The notes under the pieces were generated by a model. The model saw nothing but the letters and a program-made list of their open reading frames with translations, was not told the DNA's origin and did no database searches. Source: Micavibrio sp. (GTDB lineage Bacteria > Pseudomonadota > Alphaproteobacteria > Micavibrionales > UBA2020). Taken from it: DNA of 64,000 nt. How positions within the stretch are numbered: the stretch's first letter is position 1; every line of letters begins with the position of its first letter. The DNA is taken from the NCBI GenBank assembly GCA_028283745.1, contig JAPWJZ010000001.1, positions 1-64,000 on the forward strand, written 5' to 3'. Position numbers and translations under genes: made by a program. Positions 49,681 to 59,706 of this stretch are shown one piece after another.

Positions 49681-51156
49681 TTACGGCGTTTTTTTGCCGG
49701 GTTTTGTAACTTTCGGAGCTTTCGGAGCCTTCGGGGGTTTTGCCGGGGCGGCTGCGATTGCGGCTGCGGCGGGGGCGGCGCCGAATTTTTCCTTGATCAT
49801 GTCGAAGGTGGCGCGCATGCCAAGGGCTTCGCCGCCTTCAGGCTTGCCGGGCTTGCTGCCGGGGTTCCAGGCATAGGTGTCGATATGCACCCACGGCACT
49901 TCCTTGTCGACGAACTTTTCAAGGTACAGCGCCGCGGTGATTGCGCCGCCAAAGCTGCCGCCAATGTTATTCGTATCGGCAACCTTGCTGTTCAGCATGT
50001 CCTTGTAAGGCTGCCACAGCGGCAATTGCCACAGCGGGTCCTGCACGCGCTCGGACGCGTTCAGCAAATCCTGCGCGGTTTTTTTGTCGTTCGAGAACAT
50101 GGCGGGCAGGTCGGGGCCGAGGGCCACGCGCGCCGCGCCCGTCAGGGTGGCAAAGTCGATAAGCAGGTCGGGTTTTTCGCTGCAGGCTTCGGCCAGCGCA
50201 TCGCACAGCACAAGGCGGCCTTCGGCATCCGTATCGCCGACTTCGACGGTGATGCCCTTGCGGGTTTTAATGATGTCGCTGGGGCGGAAGCTGGAACCAT
50301 CGACCGAGTTTTCAACCGCCGGAATAAGCACGCGCAGGCGCACCGGCAGGTTTTCAGACATGATCATGTGGGCAAGACCCAGCACGTGAGCCGCGCCGCC
50401 CATGTCTTTTTTCATGAGCGCCATGGAATTGCCGGGCTTCAGGTTCAGCCCGCCGGTATCAAAGGCAACGCCTTTGCCCACCAGCGTGACGAGCGGGTGT
50501 TTTTCCTTGCCCCAGCGGATGTCGATAAGGCGCGGCTCGCGCGGGCTGCCTTTGCCGACTTCGTAAATTGCGGGGTAATTTTTCTTCAGCAGTTCATCGC
50601 CGACGATGACCTTGATGCTGGCCTTGTTAAAGCTTTTCACCAGTTTTTCAGCGGCATCGGCAATTTCTTCGGGGCCAAGGTCATTGGCGGGGGTATTGAC
50701 GAGGTCGCGGACGAGGAAGGTTGCCTCCGCCATCGACTTCACGCCTTTTTTGTCGGCATTGTCGGGCCAGACGAGGCTGGCGAAATCTTTTTTGCCAGCC
50801 GACTTATAGGTGCTGAACTGGTAGGAACCCAGCGCCCAGCCGAGCGCGGCCTGCGTTGCGCGTTCCGCCGTCATTTTTTTGTCGATGAAATAGCCGCCGT
50901 CGTTCTTCGGCAGTTTGGCGGGCAGGTCGGCATAGGTGTAAAGGCTGTCATCATTCCCGGCGCCGAACAGCACGCGGGTGACGTTGCCTTTATCATCCGG
51001 CAGCGACAGCATCGCGCCCGCGGCACCGGTAAAGCCGGAAGCTTTCACCCAATTCTGGGTTTTGACATCCTGCATTTTCAGCCACTCGGCAAGTGCATCG
51101 GCGTTGACGGGCGTGACGGGGATGGAAGCGGGGGTTTTCTTCTTGAGGAAATTCAT
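49681..51156 (-). CDS. M17 leucyl aminopeptidase family protein
   Basis: The enzyme removes N-terminal residues from peptides using two metal ions. Metal- and substrate-binding motifs are GKGVAFDTGGLNLKPGNSM, MKKDMGGAA and VGDTDAEGRLVLCDAL. The ATG at 51156 gives MNFLKKKTPASIPV; the longer frame would add an unrelated peptide. At 491 residues it includes an Ala/Pro/Lys tail of about 35 residues (APKAPKVTKPGKKTP) not found in PepA. It belongs to the shorter PepB-like branch of the family. Confidence 0.9.
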   Translation of the reverse strand: MNFLKKKTPASIPVTPVNADALAEWLKMQDVKTQNWVKASGFTGAAGAMLSLPDDKGNVTRVLFGAGNDDSLYTYADLPAKLPKNDGGYFIDKKMTAERATQAALGWALGSYQFSTYKSAGKKDFASLVWPDNADKKGVKSMAEATFLVRDLVNTPANDLGPEEIADAAEKLVKSFNKASIKVIVGDELLKKNYPAIYEVGKGSPREPRLIDIRWGKEKHPLVTLVGKGVAFDTGGLNLKPGNSMALMKKDMGGAAHVLGLAHMIMSENLPVRLRVLIPAVENSVDGSSFRPSDIIKTRKGITVEVGDTDAEGRLVLCDALAEACSEKPDLLIDFATLTGAARVALGPDLPAMFSNDKKTAQDLLNASERVQDPLWQLPLWQPYKDMLNSKVADTNNIGGSFGGAITAALYLEKFVDKEVPWVHIDTYAWNPGSKPGKPEGGEALGMRATFDMIKEKFGAAPAAAAIAAAPAKPPKAPKAPKVTKPGKKTP

Positions 51157-51292
51157 GTGGAATCGCTCTTCTTCGCTTGAAATTTCGGGATGCCTGAAGG
51201 TAGAGCAGGGCGCGGCGCAGGGCAAGCCACCGATTGGCATATCTGAATTACATAACGCTTAATTTGTGCTGCCCACACAAGGTCGCTGGCGG

Positions 51293-51298
51293 TATAAT
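51293..51298 (+). promoter_or_regulatory. -10 box that would give a leaderless transcript
   Basis: TATAAT ends seven bases before the ATG at 51306, so transcription would start at or one base before the A of the start codon. There is no usable ribosome-binding site, because AGGGG is only one base from the ATG. No good -35 box is found at 16-18 bases. Confidence 0.4.
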
Positions 51299-51305
51299 CA
51301 GGGGC

Positions 51306-51617
51306 ATGAGACATGCACGGCCACATCATCAAGGGAAGCTCCTCGCGCTCTGGGCGCTGGCGGCGGTATTCGTTGTTTTTATGCTGTCGCTGCCCTATTG
51401 GGCGACGGATGAGCGCGATACGAAAGCCACGCTGGAGGCTTTAAGCCTGACACCGGTTAAAATCGGCGGCTATGACAGTTTCGGCTGCGGGCTTGACCTG
51501 TATGTGACGCAGTTTATTGCCACCAATGCCGCCGGTAAAATGGTGCATGGCAATGTGTGCTATACGCCGGGCGTCAGCAAATCAAAAATCGAGTTTGATA
51601 ACAGCCCGTTACGCTAG
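51306..51617 (+). CDS. small hypothetical protein with one membrane segment
   Basis: The 103-residue product has a basic N terminus (MRHARPHHQGK), one membrane segment (ALWALAAVFVVFMLSLPYW) and a C-terminal domain of about 65 residues with two cysteines (SFGCGLDLY, NVCYTPG), probably outside the cytoplasm. No family is recognised. It is divergent from the M17 peptidase gene and is followed by the DUF1223 gene 57 bases later. Confidence 0.6.
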   Translation: MRHARPHHQGKLLALWALAAVFVVFMLSLPYWATDERDTKATLEALSLTPVKIGGYDSFGCGLDLYVTQFIATNAAGKMVHGNVCYTPGVSKSKIEFDNSPLR

Positions 51618-51674
51618 GCCTGTAACCTTTTGGCCGTTTCAGGCGAAACACAGGGAGCAGGGGAGTTTTGCGGC

Positions 51675-52370
51675 ATGGCATCATCATGGCTATCGGCACT
51701 CGGGTTATCGTTTTTAATGTCGAGCGCGCAGGCGGCAGCGCCGTTGCAGCACCCGGTGGTGCTTGAATTGTTTACGTCGCAAGGCTGTTCTTCGTGCCCG
51801 CCGGCGGATGGGCTGCTGAACGAACTGGCGGTGCGGGACAATGTGTTGGCGCTGTCCTACCACATTACATACTGGAACAGCCTTGGCTGGCAGGATCCGC
51901 TGAGTTTCGATGCCGCAACCGCGCGGCAGAACGCCTATGGCATTGCCATGGGGCATGCGCAGGTTTACACGCCGCAGCTGGTGGTGCAGGGCAGCGCCGA
52001 TGTTATCGGCTCCAGCCGCGGCAAGGTGGAGGACGCATTGGCGCAAGCCGGTGCAAAAGGCGGCTGGGTGCCTGTGACGCTGCAAAAATCCGGCGGCAAG
52101 CTCGTTATTCACGCGGCGGAACAAAAGGGCGTTTCAGCCGACGTTATTCTGCTCGGCTACATTCGCCAGTCGCACAACGAGGTGCCGCGCGGGGAGAATG
52201 CTGGCAGCACGCTGCACCACCGCAACAGCGTTATTTCGATTGAAGCTTTAAGCCCCTGGAACGGGGGCGCGCTGGATGCCGCCGTGCCGCTGCCAAAGGG
52301 GGACGGCGTGGCGGTTTTGCTGCAGCAACCCGGCAGCGGGGCTATTCTGGGCGCGGGCTGGCTGCAATAA
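51675..52370 (+). CDS. DUF1223 family thioredoxin-like exported protein
   Basis: The ATG at 51675 follows GGGGAG and gives a signal peptide (ALGLSFLMSSAQA). The mature part begins VVLELFTSQGCSSCPPADGLL, the DUF1223 hallmark with a CxxC pair in a thioredoxin-like setting, then ALSYHITYWNSLGWQDPLS and YTPQLVVQG. The family is thought to be redox-active in the periplasm, but its substrate is unknown. The length of 231 is normal. Confidence 0.88.
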   Translation: MASSWLSALGLSFLMSSAQAAAPLQHPVVLELFTSQGCSSCPPADGLLNELAVRDNVLALSYHITYWNSLGWQDPLSFDAATARQNAYGIAMGHAQVYTPQLVVQGSADVIGSSRGKVEDALAQAGAKGGWVPVTLQKSGGKLVIHAAEQKGVSADVILLGYIRQSHNEVPRGENAGSTLHHRNSVISIEALSPWNGGALDAAVPLPKGDGVAVLLQQPGSGAILGAGWLQ

Positions 52371-52396
52371 AGCGCGGCAAAGGGCATTATTTTTTG

Positions 52397-52424
52397 TTGT
52401 AAAAACAGTTATTTAGGGTATATT
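52397..52424 (+). promoter_or_regulatory. candidate sigma-70 promoter of rpmB
   Basis: TTGTAA (52397-52402) and TATATT (52419-52424) are 16 bases apart. The start would be near 52431, giving a leader of about 118 bases before rpmB. That leader contains the inverted repeat ATATGTT (52453-52459) and AACATAT (52477-52483). Confidence 0.5.
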
Positions 52425-52548
52425 CGGCCACCAAACGCACCGTTACGACAATATATGTTGAAAAAAAACCGCTCTTAACATATCTTGCTGCGTCTATAGG
52501 ATTCTCTAGGGGCGCGAGGCGTCCGCTACATGTTTAAGGATAAAGACA

Positions 52549-52935
52549 ATGACCAGACGCTGCGAAATCACCGGTAAAGGCCCCCTTGTTGGCAACACCG
52601 TTTCCCACGCTAACAACAAGAACAAGCGCCGTTTCCTGCCCAACCTGCAGGCCGCTTCCTTCTTCAGCCTTGGCCTGAAGCGCAACATCCGCGTCACGGC
52701 AACCACCAACGGCATCCGCACCGTTGAGCACAAAGGCGGCATCGACGCTTTCCTGCTCGGCACCGCGCCGACCAAACTCAACCCTGTTCTGCGCAAAGTG
52801 CGCAAGCAGCTGGTCGACAAAATCGGCGAATTGCCGAAGCCGACCCCGAAAAAACGCTACCCCGCTTCGACCGTGAAGGCCGAAAAGCGCGCAGCGAAAA
52901 AAGCCGCTGAAGGCAAAGCTGCCAAAGCCGCTTAA
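52549..52935 (+). CDS. rpmB: 50S ribosomal protein L28 with basic tail
   Basis: The L28 signature [20 protein letters not shown] is followed by [13 protein letters not shown] and the [20 protein letters not shown] core. L28 joins late in 50S assembly. Residues from about 95 form a Lys/Ala-rich tail ([19 protein letters not shown]), giving 128 residues against about 78-97. An AAGGATAAAGACA leader precedes the ATG. It is transcribed alone, between its own promoter and terminator. Confidence 0.96.
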   Translation: MTRRCEITGKGPLVGNTVSHANNKNKRRFLPNLQAASFFSLGLKRNIRVTATTNGIRTVEHKGGIDAFLLGTAPTKLNPVLRKVRKQLVDKIGELPKPTPKKRYPASTVKAEKRAAKKAAEGKAAKAA

Positions 52936-54201
<1,266 letters not shown>

Positions 54202-54274
54202 TTAACTTTTAAGCTATATCCTGAAATGAGCGATTATTTTTAATAATAACGTTCTTTTCGTTGGGTTTTCCGCC

Positions 54275-55186
54275 GTGGCTGTTTCCTACGCCCAGACATT
54301 ATCGACCGACATGATCGTATCGGAGATTGAAAGTCTTCTCGACTGGCGCGTGGACATCATGCGCCAATGCTTTTTCCCTGCTTCCGTTACCAAGCCTGCC
54401 GACCCGTACGCGCCTTCCGCGCTGCTGATGTGGTGCAAGCGGGAAGCGGAACGCAACGCGATTGACCGCAAAGTGGCCGAGCGCCTGACGCTGGTGCATG
54501 ATGAACTTTGCCAGGTCGCCAAAGCGACCATCGACCTTTCCGCCAACGGCCAGCCCATTACGGTTGAAACCTATGATGCCTTTGAAAACCAGTTCGAAGG
54601 CTTCATCACGCAAATCCGCCGCCTGCAGCAGGACGTATCGGATGCCGTGGTTGCCGTTGACAGCCTGACCGGCCTTCGCACCGTTGCCGGCATGCGCAAC
54701 GACATTAAACGCGAACAGGACCGTTTCGACCGCAAAGGGACGTCCTTCAGCATTGCCAACGTCGAAGTGGACGGGCTGGATGAACTGGGCCAGCGTTTCG
54801 ACCGCCGCAGCATGGAAGCGATTTATACCAACGTCGCGCAGGTGGTTGCGCGCACCGTGCGTTCCTTCGACGATGCCTATTACCTTGGCAAAGGCGAATA
54901 CCTGATTGTGCTGAAGCACGTTGAATTCATGGATGCCTGCTCCGTCATGGACCGGCTGCGCAACGAGCTTGAAAACACGCCCGTCTTCATGCCGAACAGC
55001 GAAAAGCTGCGCATCACCGCCTCCTTCGGCATTGCCGAGGCGTTGCAGCGCGAAAGCCCGGAACTGGCAATCGAGCATGCCAAATCCGCCCTCCGCCTTG
55101 CCAAAGCCGGCGGCGGCAACCGCGTGAAGGAATTCCTTGAACGCAGCGCCCTCGAACAATACGCGCGCGACCTTCACAAATCCTGA
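54275..55186 (+). CDS. degenerate GGDEF-domain protein with N-terminal helical domain
   Basis: The C-terminal half is a diguanylate-cyclase fold (DSLTGLRTVAGMRNDI, then ITASFGIAEALQ), but the active-site motif is GKGEY instead of GGDEF, so cyclase activity is doubtful. The N-terminal 130 residues are helical and resemble the zinc-binding CZB bundle of E. coli DgcZ (WCKRE, LVHDELCQVA), though the metal ligands are uncertain. The GTG at 54275 is used; an ATG at 54311 is also possible, and neither has a good ribosome-binding site. It may bind c-di-GMP or GTP as a sensor. Confidence 0.72.
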   Translation: MAVSYAQTLSTDMIVSEIESLLDWRVDIMRQCFFPASVTKPADPYAPSALLMWCKREAERNAIDRKVAERLTLVHDELCQVAKATIDLSANGQPITVETYDAFENQFEGFITQIRRLQQDVSDAVVAVDSLTGLRTVAGMRNDIKREQDRFDRKGTSFSIANVEVDGLDELGQRFDRRSMEAIYTNVAQVVARTVRSFDDAYYLGKGEYLIVLKHVEFMDACSVMDRLRNELENTPVFMPNSEKLRITASFGIAEALQRESPELAIEHAKSALRLAKAGGGNRVKEFLERSALEQYARDLHKS

Positions 55187-55255
55187 CCGTTCCGCTATTC
55201 TCTGCATCGCACGGCGCACCGCCGCGAGTCCTTTTATTGCCCGGGAGAATTATTC

Positions 55256-55792
55256 ATGCGGAAAAAAAGCGCAGCTGCCGTCCTCGGCCTGTTTCTGCTG
55301 GTCGCAGCACCCGGCTATGCGCAGACGGCACCGGCGGTGCCTGCCGTTGCGGTGCCAGCTAAACCTGCGGGTGCGCCGTCCGACGCTGCCGTGACTGCAT
55401 GGACGAAGGATGCCGCGGCGACCGTGCTGAAAAAAGTTTCCGGCAGCGATACGGATTCATTCCAGAGCCTGAAGGCTTATTTCACGGCGGATGGCTGGAA
55501 TGATATTTCGAACGCCGTCAAAAAAGCCGGCATCCCCGAAACGCATGTCACAAAAAAAGCCACCGTGCGCACACTTAAAATTACCGATGAAGGCAGCACC
55601 GGCGATACCTATAGCTGGACGCTGACGGGCGACAGCATTTACACCTATTCGACCTATGATGAAAAAGATTCCGAAACCGACAGGCTGATACTGCAAATAG
55701 CGGTTGAATTTGCGCCGACCGCCGCCGACCCGCACCATATCGCCATTGCCCAGTGGCAGGCAACGCTTCAACCTCTTCCCAATAAGAAGTAA
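55256..55792 (+). CDS. DotI/IcmL-like periplasmic protein
   Basis: The 178-residue precursor has a signal peptide ending near GYAQT and a Pro/Ala-rich linker. The domain reads [19 protein letters not shown], then [31 protein letters not shown] and [12 protein letters not shown]. This is the order of motifs in the periplasmic domain of DotI/IcmL, an inner-membrane subunit of type IVB secretion systems. DotI itself has a membrane anchor instead of a cleaved signal. No other dot/icm gene is nearby. The match is by eye. Confidence 0.55.
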   Translation: MRKKSAAAVLGLFLLVAAPGYAQTAPAVPAVAVPAKPAGAPSDAAVTAWTKDAAATVLKKVSGSDTDSFQSLKAYFTADGWNDISNAVKKAGIPETHVTKKATVRTLKITDEGSTGDTYSWTLTGDSIYTYSTYDEKDSETDRLILQIAVEFAPTAADPHHIAIAQWQATLQPLPNKK

Positions 55793-55797
55793 CCGAC

Positions 55798-56448
55798 ATG
55801 AAAACCCTTCCCGATTTTCCGAACCTTTACATCATCGACCATCCGGTTGTGCAGCATGACCTGACGTTCATGCGCGACAAAACCGCCTCCACCCGCCAGT
55901 TCCGCCGCCTGCTGCGCGAACTGTCGATGCTGATGGGCTATGAGCTGACGCGCGGCCTGCCCATGACGGTGCGTGAAATTGAAACGCCGCTTTGCAAAAT
56001 GAATGCGCCGGTGCTGGATGGTAAAAAACTTGCCGTGGTGCCAATTCTGCGCGCAGGCCTTGGCATGGCGGAAGGGCTGCTGGAACTGGTGCCGTCCGCC
56101 CGTGTCGGCCACCTGGGCCTGTACCGCGATCATGAAACGAAAAAGCCTGTCGAATACCTTGTGAAGCTGCCGAAGGCGGAAGACCGTATTTTCATCATCG
56201 TCGACCCCATGCTGGCAACGGGCAATTCCGCCGTCCATGCCGTTGATGTGGTGGTGAAGCACGGCGTCAGCCCCGATAAAATCCGCTTCATGGCGCTGGT
56301 TGCCGCGCCCGAAGGCGTGCGCACCTTCCACAAATCCTTCCCGCAGGTGCCGGTATATGTGGCCGCGCTGGATGACCATTTGAACGAGCAGGCCTATATC
56401 GTCCCCGGTCTTGGCGATGCGGGCGACCGCCTGTTCGGCACCAAGTAA
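55798..56448 (+). CDS. upp: uracil phosphoribosyltransferase
   Basis: Upp salvages uracil to UMP using PRPP. The PRPP-binding motif appears as [20 protein letters not shown], and [20 protein letters not shown] and [18 protein letters not shown] are family signatures. The length of 216 residues is close to standard. It starts five bases after the DotI/IcmL-like gene, and its stop overlaps the next start by one base. Confidence 0.96.
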   Translation: MKTLPDFPNLYIIDHPVVQHDLTFMRDKTASTRQFRRLLRELSMLMGYELTRGLPMTVREIETPLCKMNAPVLDGKKLAVVPILRAGLGMAEGLLELVPSARVGHLGLYRDHETKKPVEYLVKLPKAEDRIFIIVDPMLATGNSAVHAVDVVVKHGVSPDKIRFMALVAAPEGVRTFHKSFPQVPVYVAALDDHLNEQAYIVPGLGDAGDRLFGTK

Positions 56449-57386
56449 TGCTGCACCGCCTTGCGCGCTGGAAGCAGGAACGCATCGGTGATTTTGCGCC
56501 GACGCGCAATACCGTGCTTGTCTGGTCGGTCATGGCGGCGCTGCTGGCGATTGATATTATATGGCTGCTGGTCACGGGCATGGCGGTGGACTGGGGCATC
56601 TGGGCTGTCTGCCTTGCACAGGTGGTTCCGCTGTGGTGCCTTGCGTTCGTCTATACCTACCTGCGGCGGGATGCCCGCATTGCCACGCTGGCGCACGGCA
56701 TGACGGTTGCGCTGGCGTTTCCGTCCGTTGCGGGGGTCTTAAGCTATCTCATTGTCGCAGCGCAGCGCCCGCTGGTGGATGCGCAGCTGGCGCATTTTGA
56801 TGACGCGATCGGGCTTGACTGGCTGACGCCGTTTCACTGGCTGGTGGCGCACGGCACATTATACAACATTGCCTTTTATGCCTATTCAAGCCTGCTGGTG
56901 CAATACGGGCTGCTTGTGCTTGTGCTCAACTTTATCGGCCGCATGGACCGCTGCTGGGAATTGCTGTGGCTGGTCATGACAACCTGCTGCGTCTGCCTTG
57001 TTTTTTCCGCCATTTGGCCCGCAGCCGGTGCCTTTGGCTATTACCACGCCAATCCGGATTCCAGCTACCTGAAAGCCTTCATGAAGCTGCATGAAGGGCG
57101 CATGACGCTTATTGGCGAAGATTCAATGAAGGGCATCATCCAGTTTCCGTCATTCCATGCGGTGATGGCGGTTGTGTTTATGTATGTCACGCGCGGCATC
57201 CGCTGGCTGTTTCCGGCGGCGCTGGTGCTGAACGTGATGATGCTGGCGGCAACCCCCGCAATAGGCGGGCATTACTATGCGGATGTCCTGGCCGGGCTTG
57301 TGGTGGTTGCAGCGGCAATTTGGTTCCTGCGTAAATTCAAGAACCTTCTTGGCCTTGGTGCCGTGGCCGTTACGGCGCCCGCGTAA
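56448..57386 (+). CDS. PAP2-superfamily membrane phosphatase or transferase
   Basis: The 312-residue protein has about six membrane segments. The last two PAP2 motifs are clear: QFPSFHAVMA with the first active histidine, and GGHYYADVLAG with the second histidine and aspartate. The spacing resembles the Aur1/Ipt1-like inositolphosphotransferase branch, but lipid phosphate phosphatases look similar. The substrate is unknown. It is translationally coupled to upp and overlaps the convergent DUF1003 gene by 17 bases. Confidence 0.82.
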   Translation: MLHRLARWKQERIGDFAPTRNTVLVWSVMAALLAIDIIWLLVTGMAVDWGIWAVCLAQVVPLWCLAFVYTYLRRDARIATLAHGMTVALAFPSVAGVLSYLIVAAQRPLVDAQLAHFDDAIGLDWLTPFHWLVAHGTLYNIAFYAYSSLLVQYGLLVLVLNFIGRMDRCWELLWLVMTTCCVCLVFSAIWPAAGAFGYYHANPDSSYLKAFMKLHEGRMTLIGEDSMKGIIQFPSFHAVMAVVFMYVTRGIRWLFPAALVLNVMMLAATPAIGGHYYADVLAGLVVVAAAIWFLRKFKNLLGLGAVAVTAPA

Positions 57387-57906
57387 CCTCGATCTTCGCT
57401 TTGTGCAGAATATCGGTGAGGTCCTTGACCGCTTGCGTGAGGTTGAGGATTTCAAGCTCGCGCAGCTGGTCGATTTTCTGGTGCAGCAGCTCGATTTCAA
57501 GTTCCGCTTTCACGTTGATTTCGTAGTCGGTCTGCGCGGCCTTGCGGTCGATATCCTGCTGGCGGTTCTGGCTCATCATGATGAACGGCGCGGCATAGGC
57601 GGCCTGGAATGACAGCGCAAGGTTGAGCAGGATGAAGGGGTAGGGGTCCCAGTGGCTGACGTAGGCGGTAATGTTGAGGGCAACCCAGAAGAACAGCAGC
57701 ACCGACTGGATGATGATAAACCGCCACGACCCCATGGTGGAGGCCACTGCATCGGCAATTTTTTGGCCGGGCGTCAGGTTGCAGTCGGCGGCCGCGGCGG
57801 GGCTTTCCGGCGTTTCGCGGTGGCGGCGGCGCAGGTTGCGCAGGTGCGCCAGCATTTTTTCTTCAGCGCTGTGAAGTTCGACTTTAAGATCGTGCAGGTG
57901 TTTCAT
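57370..57906 (-). CDS. DUF1003 family membrane protein
   Basis: The 178-residue product has the DUF1003 core: IADAVASTMGSWRFIIIQS, FFWVALNITAY, WDPYPFILLNLALSFQAAYAA and MMSQNRQQDIDRKAA. Two membrane segments lie at about 65-115, and a coiled-coil C terminus follows (ELEIELLHQKIDQLRELEIL). The function is unknown. The family is common in proteobacteria and cyanobacteria. Confidence 0.9.
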   Translation of the reverse strand: MKHLHDLKVELHSAEEKMLAHLRNLRRRHRETPESPAAAADCNLTPGQKIADAVASTMGSWRFIIIQSVLLFFWVALNITAYVSHWDPYPFILLNLALSFQAAYAAPFIMMSQNRQQDIDRKAAQTDYEINVKAELEIELLHQKIDQLRELEILNLTQAVKDLTDILHKAKIEVTRAP

Positions 57907-58040
57907 GGCGGGTTTTTCCGGCGAAAGGGAAGGCGTTAAACTGCCTTTATACTACCATTCGGCCAGAAAAGCGTAAGATGGATTAGCGGGGGAAAACGGC
58001 CCGCGCGGCGCGTATATACCGCACGGTTGAATTTTTTCGC

Positions 58041-59231
58041 TTAAGCGATATCTTTTTCGACGTTGGTAAAAACCACAATGCGGTTTCGGCCCTGCTGGCG
58101 GGCGGTGGAAAGGGCTTTTTCCGCGCGCTGTACGGCATTGGCGGGGTGCGTATCCGCCACCGTCACGGCGGCAACACCGATGCTGACGGTCACGGGGATG
58201 GGCTTGCCTTCCTGCTCGAAGGCCATTTCAGAAATATCGAAGCGGATGTCTTCGGCCACGCGCGCGGCGGCTTCTTCATCAAAGCCGGGCATGAAGATGG
58301 CAAATTCATCACCCGTAATGCGGCCGAACAGGTCATCCCCGCGCAGGAACGGTTGCAGGGTGACGGAAAACTCCTTCAGCAATTCATCCCCGGCCGCCTG
58401 CCCGTAGCGTTCGTTGAGCGGCTTGAAGTGGTCAAGGCCGATGATGATGACGGAAATAGGCTTGTCTTTTTTCAGCGCGGTGGTGACGGATGTTTGCGCC
58501 ATGTCAAAGAACGTATGGCGGTTGAAGCCGCCGGTAAGCGGGTCGCTGTGCGCATAAACCATCAGCTCCGCCCGCTGCTGTTCAATGCGCTTCACGGCGG
58601 GGCGGAAAATCAGCAGCGCTTCCGCCAGCAGCGTCACCAGCACGGCGAAGTAGCTGTACATTGACATGAGCGACAGGCGGGCGGATTCACGGTCGGCGTT
58701 TGCTTGATAAAGGTCAACGGCGGTATCCAGCTTGTCAATCAAGGGGCGGCGGGCATAGCTGCCGATTTTATCCGCCAGCTTCGCGCGTTGCGCTGCGCTA
58801 TCTGACGCGAGGAAGGCTTCGACGGTGGCGGTAAAATCTTTCATGTCGGCATCAAGGTGCTGGGTTTTGCCAAAGTAATGATCGCGGATATCAGCGGCCA
58901 GCGGTTCATCCGGCGACAGGCTCAGCGTGCCGGTCGACAGGTCGCTGTAGCTTTGGCGCATGCTGGCAAGGTAGCGGGATATATCATCGTGCAGCTGCCC
59001 CTGTTTGGTGGCAGGCACGGTGTCATACACCGCCGTCAGCCAGCCGATGCGTTGCGAGCGCATGCGCTGCCGCCCCGCCATATTGATGGTCTGGGCGGAT
59101 TTTTCCTGATGGGCGATGATTTTATGTTCGATAAGCGTACGCGTGGTTGCCAGCAGGGCAATCACGCCAAGGGCGGCCACGTAAGAAAATGTCAGGAAGC
59201 TGACGGAGTGAAACTTCTGCCGCAATCGCAT
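58041..59231 (-). CDS. diguanylate cyclase with PilJ-type sensor domain
   Basis: The 396-residue protein has an N-terminal membrane segment (FLTFSYVAALGVIALLA), then a periplasmic PilJ-like domain (INMAGRQRMRSQRIGWL), a second membrane segment near 190-210, and a GGDEF domain. The motif is RITGDEFAIF, one letter from GGDEF and found in active enzymes, with GLDHFKPLNERYGQAAGDELL before it. It should make c-di-GMP in response to an outside signal. An RxxD inhibitory site is not clearly seen. Confidence 0.88.
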   Translation of the reverse strand: MRLRQKFHSVSFLTFSYVAALGVIALLATTRTLIEHKIIAHQEKSAQTINMAGRQRMRSQRIGWLTAVYDTVPATKQGQLHDDISRYLASMRQSYSDLSTGTLSLSPDEPLAADIRDHYFGKTQHLDADMKDFTATVEAFLASDSAAQRAKLADKIGSYARRPLIDKLDTAVDLYQANADRESARLSLMSMYSYFAVLVTLLAEALLIFRPAVKRIEQQRAELMVYAHSDPLTGGFNRHTFFDMAQTSVTTALKKDKPISVIIIGLDHFKPLNERYGQAAGDELLKEFSVTLQPFLRGDDLFGRITGDEFAIFMPGFDEEAAARVAEDIRFDISEMAFEQEGKPIPVTVSIGVAAVTVADTHPANAVQRAEKALSTARQQGRNRIVVFTNVEKDIA

Positions 59232-59339
59232 CCCCTTTGGTTAAGACACCCATATAATAGCAGTAGAGTCTTAAAATAATTTGACTCTGTCATGAATCAA
59301 GGCGGCGCCCCAATTTAAGTATGGCCGGAATTATGCTGT

Positions 59340-59382
59340 AAAAACAAAGAAGCCGGCCTTTCCGCAACGGGAAGGGCCGGCT
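59340..59382 (-). terminator. Rho-independent terminator of a small minus-strand gene
   Basis: AGCCGGCCTTTCC (59351-59363) and GGAAGGGCCGGCT (59370-59382) form a 13-base-pair stem with one G-T pair. On the minus strand it runs into TCTTTGTTTTT. It lies 27 bases after the stop of the 70-codon gene. Confidence 0.82.
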
Positions 59383-59408
59383 GCCGTTTCAATCACTTTT
59401 TTAAAACT

Positions 59409-59621
59409 TTACAGCTTCCGAATCTGGAAGGTGGCGGTTTTGCCGGTATTTGTGTTTGCAGCGACGGGGGTTCCAGCTTTTGGCTTGTCACCGGTCACAT
59501 CCCCTTTGTTCTGCTGCAGTTCGGCGGCTTCGCGCGCGCGGCGGGCGGCGACTTCGCGCTGGTGTTCCTGTTCATACAGGCGGCAGCGGAGGTCGGCGAG
59601 TTGTTCGATGGAGTACTTCAT
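59409..59621 (-). CDS. small hypothetical protein
   Basis: The 70-residue product starts MKYSIEQLADLRCRLYEQEH, a predicted charged helix with many Arg and Glu, and ends in a polar Lys/Thr/Gly tail. An AAGGG site lies nine bases before the ATG, and a good terminator follows, which supports a real gene. No family is recognised. It is divergent from the PAS kinase gene. Confidence 0.6.
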   Translation of the reverse strand: MKYSIEQLADLRCRLYEQEHQREVAARRAREAAELQQNKGDVTGDKPKAGTPVAANTNTGKTATFQIRKL

Positions 59622-59659
59622 GGCAAGTTACCCTTCTGTTTTTTTGTTGTTGTGCATTT

Positions 59660-59706
59660 ATGCCCGCTATCTTCGCCTTGTGCGGTCGAAGTGATATTGC
59701 GGGCAT
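59660..59706. other. long imperfect hairpin in the divergent intergenic region
   Basis: ATGCCCGC (59660-59667) pairs with GCGGGCAT (59699-59706), TATC (59668-59671) with GATA (59693-59696), and TTCG (59672-59675) with CGAA (59687-59690), with two-base bulges on the 3' side between the stems. The loop holds a further CC/GG pair. No T-run follows on either strand, so it is not a terminator. It lies 39 bases upstream of the 70-codon gene. The rest of this 279-base region shows no clear promoter. Confidence 0.55.

Noticed and set aside
49885..51180. 431-codon open frame on the plus strand across the M17 peptidase
   Set aside because: It is antisense to an aminopeptidase gene with clear active-site motifs, and has no ribosome-binding site or domain.
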